Below are positions 41,460 through 53,273 of a stretch of DNA of 64,000 nucleotides, piece by piece. How positions within the stretch are numbered: the first letter of the stretch is position 1; every line of letters starts with the position of its first letter. Source of the stretch: Silurus meridionalis (lineage: Eukaryota > Chordata > Actinopteri > Siluriformes > Siluridae). The notes beneath the pieces are model-generated. The model was not told the origin of the DNA, did no database searches, and saw only the letters and a program-made list of their open reading frames with translations. The translations under genes and the position numbers were made by a program. The stretch lies in NCBI RefSeq assembly GCF_014805685.1, contig NC_060884.1, positions 16,071,356 to 16,135,355 on the forward strand, in the 5' to 3' direction.

Positions 41460-42009
41460 AATATAAATAAATGGTAAATATGATATGCCAAAATATATTT
41501 TTTTAAAGTATAAGATTTACTCTTATGCTGTGAAAACTCTTTTCTTATAGCATTTACATAATCCTCACAAATGTAGTTATTATAGTCATTATTTTATGAA
41601 GCGTGTTCAAATTATCTTAAATGTCCACAGCATGATGAATGCTAAATGTTTACGTCATTCTCGCAGCTCTGTGAGGTTAAGCTCTGTGATAGATATTCAT
41701 GATTGATATGTTTGATTAAAGACTTTCTAAAAGCTTTCCGAAAGCCATTTTTGGCTGTAATTATAAGGCAATGTGTTTGTGTCTTGCTTGCTGACCAAAT
41801 GGGTGAAAATGGAGTCTCTCACTGTGTGACACATAATAACAGATTCATAAATGGACTAATTGTGGTTATTAATAAAGATTTTTTCTTTATATTTTTTATC
41901 ATGTGTCACACTTTACTGTCTGCATGCCAGCTATAAAGTTTGTGTAATATCTTATTAAAATATTTTCTTATCTCTCCGTTCTTCCTAACTGATAATAATA
42001 ATGTAAAGT
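41460..42009. other. Unassigned, partly conserved-looking stretch
   Basis: 41560-41770 is non-repetitive with homeodomain/TCF-like words (tgattaaag, attcatgattgatatg, gctgtaattataaggc). No gene. Confidence 0.3.
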
Positions 42010-42220
42010 CAGGTACTGATTTAGTATGAGAAGGCCTGGGGTGCAGTCAGTGTTCCAATTAACCTCAAAGGTGTTCAGTAGGGTTGAGGTCAGAGCGCTA
42101 TAACATTCCATTTAGGATCTTCCACTCCAAACCGTGTAAACTATATGCTTATACAGTTTGGGGAATAACCACATATAACTGGAAAAGATGGGTGTCCTAA
42201 TACGGTGTCCATATAATGTA
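42010..42220 (+). mobile_element. Tc1-like MITE, copy c (right part only)
   Basis: It has aaaggtgttcagtagggttg, then aggtcagagcgctataacat and cttccactccaaaccgtgta, and ends gtccatataatgta. The left half is missing. Confidence 0.75.
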
Positions 42221-43286
42221 TCTGTAGTACAATGTCTCAGCATTCAGTGTAGGTGTATTTCAATTTAGAAAGATTTGTGATTTACTATAAATGCAGTTGA
42301 CAGACATCAAAATGAAAGCATGCCAGGTTATTACAGGTACTTTTAGTGTGAGTATAATTCTTTCATTTAAAACTCCTGGCACATCTGCTCTTCAGTGAAT
42401 GTCAATAAGTCCATGTTTAACCCTCAATCATTTTTCACTCCCTACGTCTGACTGCTGGATCCTTGTGAATGCTAGTTTTAAGTTTATGAAACTTGCACAG
42501 TTTCACTCATTTAAATGCATGAACCTAATCAGAGCCCATGTTCCAGCCCAACTACAGCTATTCATCTGTGATAGAACACCTGGTCATGCCACCATCATGT
42601 GGGGTTAGGGGGCTAACATAACCAGTAGCCCTGCATGATTTATGTGATTGCTCATTTTCCATACAGCCAATCAAAATGTGTTGACAGCATGAGCCAGAAT
42701 ATTCGGAGTACTCAGGCCTGCCGAGCAGCTAGCCAAATAAAACAGAACTGCAATCTGAAGTGTCAGTTGGACGACCCACAGATTTGCTGTGATTGGGGAA
42801 AAATTAAGATAATTATGAAGCGTTGATTATCACTGCTCATGACTCATCAGCGAGCTACATTTCTACAATTACACGCCCTGATATTCCAGGTTTTTGTAAT
42901 GCTTGGTTGGTTGCTTGGGTCTAACTAACCTTATTTAAAATGAGAGAGTATCAGGCATCTGTTTGGCTCTGGTCCACCAGCTGGCTGTGATTTCTTAATG
43001 GCCATCGTTTATGATTGTGCAGGGTTTTTTTTCAGTCATCAGTGTTTGGTTTTCATTTTATATATACTGAGAACTATATTCCTGGAGGCCAGTTGCTACT
43101 TTTATTTAGTCCCCAGAATCCTCTTACTTCCTTTATACAGCACTCTGAAGGCTTAAATCTTTTGAGAGTTTAAAAAAAAACCTTTCCACATTATGTCTGT
43201 GTGCTTTCTTTTGCCATGATGTTCCTGGTATTAGATAACTAATATTCTTGTGGCTACAGATGTTTATATTATCACTTATGGTTTGA

Positions 43287-43290
<4 letters not shown>
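42221..43290. other. Unassigned unique stretch
   Basis: No gene or element recognised. Confidence 0.45.
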
Positions 43291-43339
<49 letters not shown>

Positions 43340-43342
<3 letters not shown>

Positions 43343-44276
43343 TGGAACCCGGTTATGTCGATGTCCTAGGGGGTCGCCAAAAAGCATCGAGGTAACCGAT
43401 GATCGAGATAAACGAAAATCAAAATGGCGGCAATATATTAACGTGCTTGAAATTTCTTTATATACATGATGTGCGTTAATAAATAAGAATGTGCATGCAC
43501 GTGTTTTTGAAGGGGTTTTTTACACAACAGCGTTGCCGCGATTTGTTTGATGAAGGCATGCTTTAAAAATACATACAGTACATGTTTATCTGTCAGGAAT
43601 CCACCTGCCACGCCCCCTTCGGTCCCCTTCGGCGTGGCAGGTGCCGCCGCTTTCTCTGAAGCTCCGGCTTCAATCGCGCATATGGTGCTCGTTTATCATC
43701 ATCACCAGCTCCTATTTAAACTTCCACACTCTCACTGTCCGTTATTGTTGGCATATGTTGGTTCACGGCGGTCGTTGTTATCGCTCATGTGTATCCTGGT
43801 ACGTGCCTTCCCACCGGCACTCTCTCAACGGCTGCGCTTTTCTTCCCAAAGCGCACCACGGATTCCCCCCCGATCCTGCCGATGTTCATTCTATGCTTTT
43901 GCTGCTCATCCCACGTTCCTACCAAGCGCGGCTTTCGCCTCCCGTTCATCGCATAACATTTAACAACAAAAGGCATATGTGCACTAACTAACAGCAGAGA
44001 TTCACCAGTATACAATACAACACCTGTAGCAGCTGTAAGCCTTGATTTTTCAGCCACTTCCGCGAGTTCTTCTGTGGCTGCACCGAGATAACCGACGTTA
44101 AATGGCAAATTTTTCCCCCCTTGTGCTCGAGATATTAGGGTTCGGCGACATAAAAAAAGTCGACATAACCGATAAAAAATGCTTAGAAAAAGCGAGAATT
44201 TGGCGGTTCCACTTCAAAAACGTCAACTTAATAGGGTTGTCGAGGTAACCGAGGGCGAGATAACCGGGTTCCACTG
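43340..44276 (+). mobile_element. pogo/Tigger-like MITE, copy 2
   Basis: 937 bp from cagtggaacccggttatgtc to gagataaccgggttccactg, with long imperfect inverted ends. It sits in (TA)n (43292-43339) on the left and tatatata on the right. The interior matches copy 1 in reverse (gttcatcgcataacatttaa, ggcatatgttggttcacggc). Near its left part an inverted pair, gccacgccccc and ggcgtggcaggtg, could fold into a small hairpin. Confidence 0.78.
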
Positions 44277-44515
44277 TATATATATAATTAACCTTTTTTT
44301 CATACTTTATAGTTATACTTACACTTTTATTATACTTTTATACTCAATTAAATTTTTATGTATGTATGTATGTATTTTATTTTACTTTATTGTTTATTCT
44401 ATTTCTATTGTTAATGTTGGACAGTCAAACGCATTTCACTACATGTTGTACTCTGTATGAATGTGTACGTGACAAATAAAATGTGAATTTGAATTTGATA
44501 TTTGAATTTGACTGG
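44277..44515 (+). mobile_element. LINE 3'-tail-like fragment
   Basis: catttcactacatgttgtac, then tctgtatgaatgtgtacgtg and acaaataaaatgtgaatttg with TTTGAA-type tail repeats: a 3' end typical of fish LINE/SINE tails. No coding part remains. Confidence 0.5.
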
Positions 44516-45805
44516 CTGCTTTGGGAGTAGTAGAATACATACTGCATGTATGTGTACACATTAAGTTCTGACTCATTCATTCCTCTGGTTTAAGATTATA
44601 AATGATATAAATATGTAAATTATAAACAGTAATAATCCCCATAATGTCAGAGATATAAGTGGTGACCTTTGGTTGAAATTCTTAAAAACTGTATTTAGTT
44701 CTTGACTAAGGTGTATTTTCCTTTAACATGTCTCTCAACCACAAGTTACAGCATTTTGAAGTCCCCCCAAAAGTGAAGGGAGAGAAAATCCTTTCCTGAT
44801 TAAATCTAAGCCAGAAGATTCTCCAACTGAAATTTAAGAATCTAGACCATTTACATTATTTCCATGTTGCTTTAGTGAAATATATCTCCGTTTACTTAAA
44901 AGAGAGGCGTCAACGTTTTCCAAAGGTCAACTGTGGTAGCATCTTAAAGGTTTTTACAGGCTACCTCACAAATATAAAACAAAAATCTGATCTGACATCG
45001 TTCCTTCTGGAACATGCATTTTTCTAGTGTCATCCTTTGTAAACATTTGTAACGTGCATTTACCTAAAACATCTACATACAACTGCTGCTATGGATTTAA
45101 ATACAGTAACAGCATGCAGGAACTTGACTGATATCATTTGATATAAAAAGATGCAGCCAAATAAACGTGAATAGAAGTAGTAGTGTCTAAAGTAGTTTCT
45201 GATCAGCTAAATAACTATTGTACAGTGTTTACAGTCCTCTAGCATATTTAGTTTTTGTCACCACTAGAACACTAGCAGGTACAACAAACAAGGGAGGTCA
45301 GAATTTATTTTTTTGCGATGAATGTTGTGCTTTGCCCTGTCCATGTTTTATATTCCATACAGAGCATGGTACAAAATAAAGGGTACTTCTGACTGTGCAC
45401 ATTCACAGCATCTAGGATTGCATATAGTTCTAACCATAAAGCAACTCAAACAGAATAAATCTGCAGGTCAATATATTAGGAGCTCAAATTAAACTTTACA
45501 TTTACATTCAAAATACAGAAAAGAGTACTAAAAAAAATAACCCTGAGATGAGCATAACTGCATTCGTACACACATTCTAAAGGTATAGAAAGCTACTGTA
45601 ATCTGTTGCACTTCTGTTGCACTTATTCACTCTATGCACTTTGGAATGTCAATTATTTGAGTAACCCTATGATATTTTCCTTTTATTTATTTTTTTTGTT
45701 TGTTTTTTGTCAAACTGTTATTAAAAAATCTAGCACTTCTATAAAGACTGCCTTGCACCTTTCCAATGCTGTTGTTTTTCTTGCTTCATGTTTAATTTTC
45801 CAGGT
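44516..45805. other. Unassigned unique stretch
   Basis: No gene or element recognised in about 1.3 kb. Confidence 0.45.
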
Positions 45806-46134
45806 TACACTTTATGAACAGATAATTTGTGGGCACCCGAACATAAGATAGGCATGTGCTTTAAGAACATCCCATTCCATATTGAGTCCCTTTTGTGGGA
45901 ATATTTTCCACTGTATCTTGGAATGTAATTTGTTGCTCACTCAAGATCTTCCACTCCAACTAACTTTGTGCACAGGGTCATTGTCATGCTGGAGCGGGTT
46001 TGATTTGGTTAATGCTTCACATCCAAAGACATCCTTTAGTGTGCTTACAACTTTCTTGTAACAGTTTAGGGGGAAAAAAAATAACTAAGGCTGAAAAAGG
46101 CACATTTCCTAATACTTTTGCCAATATGATGTAT
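45806..46134 (+). mobile_element. Tc1-like MITE, copy d
   Basis: Left end tacactttatgaacagataa leading to tttgtgggcaccc; right end aatacttttgccaatatgat plus gta. The interior has acatcccattccatattgag, tcttccactccaac and cattgtcatgctggagcggg. Decayed but full length, 329 bp. Confidence 0.75.
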
Positions 46135-46794
46135 TTTGGTAATTGGTTCTTTGTCTTGTTGTATCGTCTTTATTTATTAATTTTATTTTTTTTGTATTTC
46201 CACATATTGCACTGTAAATAAAAATAAATTTGCACTTGCACATGGCAGTGTTCCACAAATTATAATAACTGAATAATAAAATGACTTTTTTTTTTACCTT
46301 TTTCTGTTGTCACTTTTGTAATAATTTCATTCTATTTCTTCAATTTTTATTGTAATGATTCACAATTCACTGCTATTTCACTTTTATTGTTTATATTAGA
46401 AGCAACTGTTAAAAAGTACATTTCATTTATTTGAAAAAATTCATCTAAAGTCAAGAAATGGAAATTATGGCCTACATTATTAAATAGAGAGATATAAAAG
46501 TATTGGCCAACATGGACAGCAACTTCCACCCTATTATTAATAATGTATCATATAATCCACTTGTGTGAAATAATGTAAAATTTCCCACATTACATTACCC
46601 TGCTGCTGAAAATATCAGAGGGAACCTAAACCACAAAAAAAAAGTTATCAATCCTCAAATAAATTCATGTCACAACAATGAATTGTTAGTAGGAAAAAAG
46701 CATTACTGTCAAACATACACTAAAGTTTGTGAACATATGACCATACAATTTCTCTTGTGGTTTTTTTTCTTTTTTTTTTTTTTTTTTTTTACAT

Positions 46795-47162
46795 CTAATT
46801 CAATATTTACTCCCCTGCACTCTTCTGGAAAGATGTTCCACTGGATTCTTGAGTGTGCTTGTGGAAATCAAGCATTAGAAAATAAATCATCAAATCATCA
46901 ATCATCAAAGATGTTCAATAGGGTTGAGGTCAGAGCTCTATAGCAGGCCACTCAAGAGCTTCCACTCCAAACCATGTAAACCACATATTCATGGTGGAAC
47001 AGGTTTGGGTCTACTAGTACAAAGGAAAAAGGAAAATTTTATGTTAACGTGTCCAAGACATCATATACAATTGTGTACCTCCAACTTAGTGCTAAAAATT
47101 TGGCGAAACACTACATTCGGCTAGAAAAGTCTGGTGTCCCAATACTTTTGTCTATATAGTGC
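46795..47162 (+). mobile_element. Tc1-like MITE, copy e
   Basis: ctctggaa-type start of the interior (ttctggaaagatgttccact), then agatgttcaatagggttgag, gcttccactccaaaccatgt and right end aatacttttgtctatatagt. The left terminal repeat is lost next to a T-run at 46758-46790. Confidence 0.75.
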
Positions 47163-47582
47163 ATTATTAAAAATTTTAAAAGTAATAATAACAAGTTGTG
47201 CATTTTATGTTAAAAACATCTGATCCAATTAATTAACTCATGTAGGTGTCCTCACATACTAACATGTTTTAAGCTGGATGATTAGAGGCTTAAATAAATG
47301 ATGCACCACTGAAAACACACTTGATAATATTTGTTGACTATTTTAATAAGATCTGGAGTGTGTGTCTCTTATCAGGTGTTCTCTGTTCAGTTATTATCAT
47401 ATTCTGTCTTTATTCTAATGTCAATATTTTATTGGTAGTATTGTAGCCTGGTGGTGCAGAGGACCATATTTGTGCCTCACAGTTCAGCTACTGTCATAAG
47501 GTTTCAATAGTGTCCAGGTACAATGTTTTTCTCTCACCTCCCTAAAACCAGCTAGTAAGATGACTACTCTTCTTGGCCCTAG

Positions 47583-47622
<40 letters not shown>

Positions 47623-47930
47623 CGGGCTCACTGATGGACTGTGGAAATGCAAATAGAATAAGCTTCCTGTATGTCAAAAAACAGCTGTTGAGATTAAATA
47701 TACAAAAATAAATCAAAAAGTTGGATTACTTAATGCATACACTAGGAGTGTACCTCAGACTTCCACTTGCTGCAATACAATATCATAATGATTAAGTAGC
47801 ATCTGTCAAAAGGTGACCAACATTGATGTGTATCTGGGAAAAAAATAATTCACATACCAGTATAAAAAACTTGAATTATTGTTGTCCTTTTTTAATACTA
47901 TAATAATTTATTTAAATCATAATATACAGT
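47163..47930. other. Unassigned stretch with (GT)n at 47587-47618
   Basis: No gene or element recognised. Confidence 0.45.
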
Positions 47931-47931
47931 A

Positions 47932-49660
47932 TTGTGCAAAGGTTTTAGGCAGGTGCAAATGAGATCAAGAGTCAAAAGAGTAAATTGCTTGCAAAAAGAA
48001 AATGGATAATAATTGATTTTTAGCATTTAACAAAATAGAAAGTAGAGAAATCCAAATCAAACAATATTTGTTGTGATCACCCTTTGCCTCCAAAACAGCA
48101 TAAAAACCAAGTACACTTGCAGGTATTTTGTTTTGAACATCTTGAAGAAATAACCATAGCCTTCAGTTGATGTTGGCTGCCTCAGATAATTTTTCCTCTT
48201 CATGTAATCCCACACAAACTTAAATGATGTTGACATCAGGGCTCTATGGGGCCAAACCATCACTACCAGGACACTGCATCATTGGGGTCATTGTCCTACT
48301 GCAGAATAAATCAGGGGCCAATCAGACACCTCTCTTTTGGTACTGCATAATGGATAAGTCTCTGCCTGCATTTTCCAGCATTGAGGACACCATTAATCCT
48401 GACCAAATCCCCATATCCATTTGCTGAAATGCAGCCCTAAAATTGCAAGGAACCTCCACCATGCTTCACTGTTGCCTGCAGATACACTGATGCCTGCAGA
48501 TATTGTGCCTCTCTCCAGTCCTTCAGCATACAACTTGCATCCTGCCTACAGCCAAATATTTTAGATTTTGTCAGTCCAGAGCACCTGCCGACATATTTCT
48601 TCACAGTAAGACTTCTTCAGACAATAGATGGGTCCCACTGGTTTCTGCCAGTTCTCTGCTGAAAGAACTGTTGGACATCCTCCAAGCTGAAGGGTAGTAA
48701 GCTTGATGTGTATTTCTTCTGCTGCATTAAGTATCCTTGGCCAACCACTGCATCTATGGCCCCCAACTATGTCCTTTCTGTTGGCTTCTTCAAAATAGCT
48801 TGAACAGCACATTTTATAACCTGCTTTGCCTGGGCGAGACGTTGCTGATGCAGTATTACTACAAGGTGGTTTTAAATGGTTTTGAGACAAATGGTCCTAA
48901 CTGGTACTATTCTGATGAATGTGTTACCACATCTGCGATTTAATCATGGACAGCAAGTTAGAACAAAGAGCAAACGTGAAATTCTGCATGAAACTGGGAA
49001 AACCTGGGACATAGATGTTTGACATGACATCTGCTTGACATAAGGCGATGCTGCAATAAGTCGTTCAAAGTATTTAGAATTGCACGTGTGCTTCAAAAGC
49101 GGAATACCTTTACTGGAAGACGATGAGAGATCAGGAAGGCCTTCAACAAGCACCACCCCCAAAAATGCTGAAACAATTCGGCAACTTCAGCATTATAATA
49201 GTCGGAGAACAATCCTAGTTTTGAAATACCTACTTTTTGATACCACATTGTAAATTGTGTCTTGTTGCTGTGCTCAGTCGTGGCATCGTGTATGATCTGT
49301 GACATGAAACTGTCTTCCACAGCCTCATCTTAGTAGCAGAGTTTGGCTGTTCCTCACCCAGTTTTAAACCTCCTACACAGCTGTTTGTGTTTCAGTTAAT
49401 GACTGTGTTTCAACCTACAATTGAAATTGATGATCATTAGCACCTGCTTGTTGTATAACTGGTTAATCGTATGCTTGTCTCTGATCGTACAAAATCCTTG
49501 ACTTTGTGCAAGTGTACAAACTGCCTAAGTGTAAGAACTGAAAGCCACACAGTAGTCAAAGCAAATATTGATTTGATATAAATATTTCGTCTGTTCACTC
49601 ACTTTGCATTTTGTAAATTGATACAAATAACAGATTTGATAACATTTTAAAAACAATATG
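47932..49660 (-). mobile_element. Decayed Tc1-like element with minus-strand transposase remnant
   Basis: Left end cagtattgtgcaaaggtttt and aggcaggtgcaaatgag, of the 'gtgcaaaagttttaggca' type. Inner repeats: caatatttgttgtgatcacc on the left matches, inverted, caaatattgatttgatataa on the right. Between them the minus strand carries Tc1 words: a WTDK(S)-like segment near 48570, GGG-like and NIW-like traces, with many stops. A plus-strand mariner-type fragment sits inside (48944-49213). The outermost right end is too worn to fix. Confidence 0.6.
48944..49213 (+). pseudogene. mariner-type transposase N-terminal fragment
   Basis: From ATG 48950, MDSKLEQRANVKFCMKLGKT is the opening of a mariner-family DNA-binding domain. 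A TGA follows after about 25 codons. In another frame, downstream: AISRSKYLEL, then CFKSG and LLEDDERSGRPSTSTTPKNA with ETIRQL. These are the usual (GDEAMSR..F.WH.RFK.G...DDERSGRPSTS) words in the right order. One frameshift and at least one stop; the catalytic domain is absent. Confidence 0.8.
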
Positions 49661-49860
49661 TTCTTGCATATGTCCATTTTTGGTTTTGAAGTCAGGTATT
49701 TATGCAGATTGCGTTAATTTGGACTGTTGCATTAATGTAGACTGTGAGATGCAGGAGATGATGGGATTAATTGCTGTATCATTGCTGATTTATTTTAATA
49801 ATTTATACCTGTCTGCTTTCCTCCAATGTATTGTTTTGGACCTCCATTACTCATTTATGA

Positions 49861-50285
49861 TACACTATATGGACAAAAAAACATTTCTTCCTCTACATGT
49901 TACCACAAAGTTGGAGGCACAGAATTGTATAGGATGTCTTTGGATTTAGTAGCATAACATTTTTCCTGCCTTTATGGTTTGCATAGGTTGGAATTGAAAA
50001 TCTTTAGTGGCCTGCTAAAGGAATCTGAACACTTTTGAGATAAATCAGAAGGCTGACTGCACCCCAGACCTCCTCACTCTACATCAGTAATTGACTTTAT
50101 TAACACCCTTGTGGCTGAATGAACACAATTTTTCACAAACACACTCCCAAATCTATTGGAACATCTTCCCAGAAGAGTGCAGGTTATTATAACAACAAAT
50201 GGGGACTAAATGTGGAATGGTATATTCAGAAAGCACATACAACTCCTATAGACAGGTGTGCACAAACAATAGTCCATTTAGTGTA
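49861..50285 (-). mobile_element. Tc1-like MITE, copy f (both ends present)
   Basis: 425 bp. Left end tacactatatggacaaaaaa; right end aatagtccatttagtgta, inverted. The interior has gttggaggcacagaattgta, gactgcaccccagacctcct, cagaagagtgcaggttatta and aatgtggaatgg. This is the most complete copy of the family here. Confidence 0.85.
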
Positions 50286-51516
50286 TTTCAAAAATGAAAT
50301 TACTATAGAAATTGTTACACTAATTTATTTGGCCATACACATTCACACATACACAGAGTTTTGCTGTGTCTGCTTGTTTGAAAGGAGTGTGTGCTAAGAA
50401 ATGAGATGGACTTGACTTTGCCCTTTGACCTATGGGAATTATTCACCCAGGTTGATTGATATAAAGAGCAGTAAGGTCAGACATACACCTCCTCTGCCGT
50501 AAGCCTTAGCATCAAAAGCACTTAACTGTTCGGCTCTGATGCCTTTAATGAGACTATTATGTAATTAAGATGTGCTTCATTCAATTAGCGTTAGTGTGCC
50601 AGGGCCGGACAGGTTCTTGTCATGAGATACCTCGGTGTGACACTTGTAATTAATTACTGTTCATTACTGCACAGGTGAGGCTTTGTTCTGCCCTGTTCTA
50701 ACACCCATTACACAAGGGATGCTAATCTTTATGAGATGTACAACAGCCATGGGTCATTTTTGTTACATATTTTTTTCACAATACATCACATGTATGTTGT
50801 GCCATTAAAGCAAAGCCAATAGTCTTCAGAATGACCCCTGTAATCAATATTTGCAGCAAAGAACCCCTGTGTTATTTATTATTTTTTGCATACAGGTTGA
50901 TCGATTTGAATAAACTAGGAAGAAAGCTACTGTATATGAAAATAGAACTATCACATCTATCAATATTTCTGCAACATCTCCTCACAGACCTGTGTTTTAA
51001 ATTAGACAATATGTCTGCCTTGGTGTGCTGCTGCATTTCTCAAACAGACTGATGTAGCTGAGGTGATCAGGTGAACCACATGAAGAGAGAATGAGATGCA
51101 TTAATACAAGAAAATAAAAACAAAAAAACAGCTGCTCCCCACATCCATCTCGACCACTACACACCAAACACACAAGCGCATTACCTATTGTTTCCAAAGG
51201 ATTGTGCTTGTCTGTTAGAACCCACCCTAGTTGAAATATAAATGTTTTTTTTTTTCCTAATTCAGGAGTGAGAAAAGGCCATACATACAGAAGCATCTCT
51301 GTTATAGTGAAACCTGTTATACATCGGCATGACCCTAGATTCTCATGAGAACGGCAAGGGTCATGGCCTCTTCTGTGGTGAGAGACACATTAGATGACCT
51401 TGGGCACACAACCTGCATAAATGTTGGAAAGGGTGCGTGTGTATCTGTGTGTGCATTAGAAAACCTTCAACAAAACCTCCATAAATGTTGTAACAGGTGA
51501 GCATTACTTGCTCTGC

Positions 51517-51518
<2 letters not shown>
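50286..51518. other. Unassigned, with a conserved-looking block at 50400-50720
   Basis: 50400-50720 is non-repetitive with homeobox-like words (tgtaattaattactgttcat, tcattcaattagcgttagtg). No gene is recognised elsewhere in the stretch. Confidence 0.3.
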
Positions 51519-51547
<29 letters not shown>

Positions 51548-51554
51548 TGAAAGC

Positions 51555-51604
<50 letters not shown>
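51519..51604 (+). repeat. (GT)n followed by (GA)n
   Basis: Compound dinucleotide tract: GT at 51519-51549, GA at 51559-51604. Confidence 0.95.
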
Positions 51605-51606
<2 letters not shown>

Positions 51607-51835
51607 AAAACAGAGAAAGTGAAATTTTGGCCTTTCATTCAGTTCGGAATGATAGAATGGTGACCCTAATAGCATTACCAACACTAACTAGACTAATAAA
51701 AACACTGTACATTTTGTACGTTTTTCTCTATTTTCACCTTCATTTCTCCCTAGACTTAAAAATGGCATGAATATCTAGAAACAACAGGACACTATTTGCT
51801 GTGTATCACAGTGAGTATCACAATCACAATCTTAA

Positions 51836-51836
<1 letters not shown>

Positions 51837-51929
<93 letters not shown>
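51837..51929 (+). repeat. (TA)n microsatellite
   Basis: About 46 TA units, among the longest in the window. Confidence 0.95.
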
Positions 51930-51933
<4 letters not shown>

Positions 51934-52490
51934 GCGCTGTTAATGCAGCATTTAATGACATTTGATAACATTTCTATTATTAAAAATATAAATAAATAAA
52001 TATAAAAGAGGCAAAATTAAAACCTTCCACGCAACACAAATTTGGTAACGATGTCCTTTTTTCACTCATATATAAAAACAATAAACTTCACTGAAAAATT
52101 AGTTTTAATCACTAAACATTTGTTTTACTGCCGAGTCTCAAATCAAGTACCAAAATCCGCCATGATGCACACATCCAGCAATTAAAACCATCCATGTGGA
52201 AACATTGCAAAAGTTCTGTTTGGTGTCCTGATGATTTATGTTTAAAACATCTTAATTACTTTAAAACATTTGTTAGAATATTTTGTCTTCATGCTCTATG
52301 TTGAGTCTGGTTTTGCTAATAATAAACATACATTTGCATAAAGCATCCATATTTGTTCATTGCCATGTTGATTAGAGTATTAAAAACCTGAAAAGTATTA
52401 ATGTAAGGTAGATATAGAACAAATAAAAATGTGTGTTTAAGTTGTGATTATGATTAATCACGATGAAATATTTTAATCAAATGATTATAA
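51930..52490 (+). repeat. Interspersed repeat, copy B
   Basis: It starts in the (TA)n with taatgcgctgttaatgcagc. 52118-52420 matches 31227-31950 (copy A) in two blocks. It ends in a tgattatgattaatcacgat region with a small inverted ATTAATCA motif. Confidence 0.55.
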
Positions 52491-52562
52491 TCCTTATATT
52501 TATTATAGTCAATGAAATTCATAATTAATAAGATACACTATATTAGTAATATTATTATAGTT

Positions 52563-52565
<3 letters not shown>

Positions 52566-52612
<47 letters not shown>
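52566..52612 (+). repeat. (AAT)n microsatellite
   Basis: About 15 AAT units; it yields Asn or Ile runs in open frames. Confidence 0.95.
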
Positions 52613-52619
52613 TGTTCTT

Positions 52620-53270
52620 ATAATAAAAATATTGTTCTGTGCTGTAATACAGTGCTATTATCTGTATTTGTATCTGTATCTGTGTAGTGTCCAGAATATT
52701 CAGATCTATTTTCAGATCCAGAATTAAACCAGATATCTGCATGGTATATACTGGAAGAGTTTTTATGCTAACTTCACCACAATGTCTTCGAAACACTGCA
52801 GAAGATGGCTGCTATATCAAAACAGATAGCTAGATTAGAAATTAGATTTTTTATTGATCAATAACAATTAATCAATCGTAAATTCATTTACCGATAACAA
52901 TTTGTGGGACTTAAATGTATCCGGTGCTGTGTGGAACAAAACAGCAATGTCTTTCCCAAAAACACAAAATCTTTAGGCTTGACAGCAATGGCCATCTAAC
53001 TTTATTGAATCATATTTATTTTAGTTTTTGAGTTTGTTCCATTCCATGCATATCATAAAAGTGGGCTGGATATTTTTTTAAGCTGGGATACATTTACAGT
53101 GCTGGTGCCAGTCAAACTCTGACTCATTAAAGAATGACAAAAAAGCACATTAAATATATGCAGTGTTACAATATACAATATTAATAAAATGATTTGTAAA
53201 GCGCCCTGCAGAGAAATGCAGCTCTGTGCACAGTTTGTGGTCTGCATAAGCTTTAGAGAGCAACTCAAAC
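52620..53270. other. Unassigned stretch
   Basis: No gene or element recognised. Confidence 0.45.
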
Positions 53271-53273
53271 ATA

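Noticed and set aside
41125..41460. Cys/Val-rich and His/Thr-rich frames here and at 15411, 32409, 51361, 55499 and 56356
   Set aside because: Translations of dinucleotide microsatellites.
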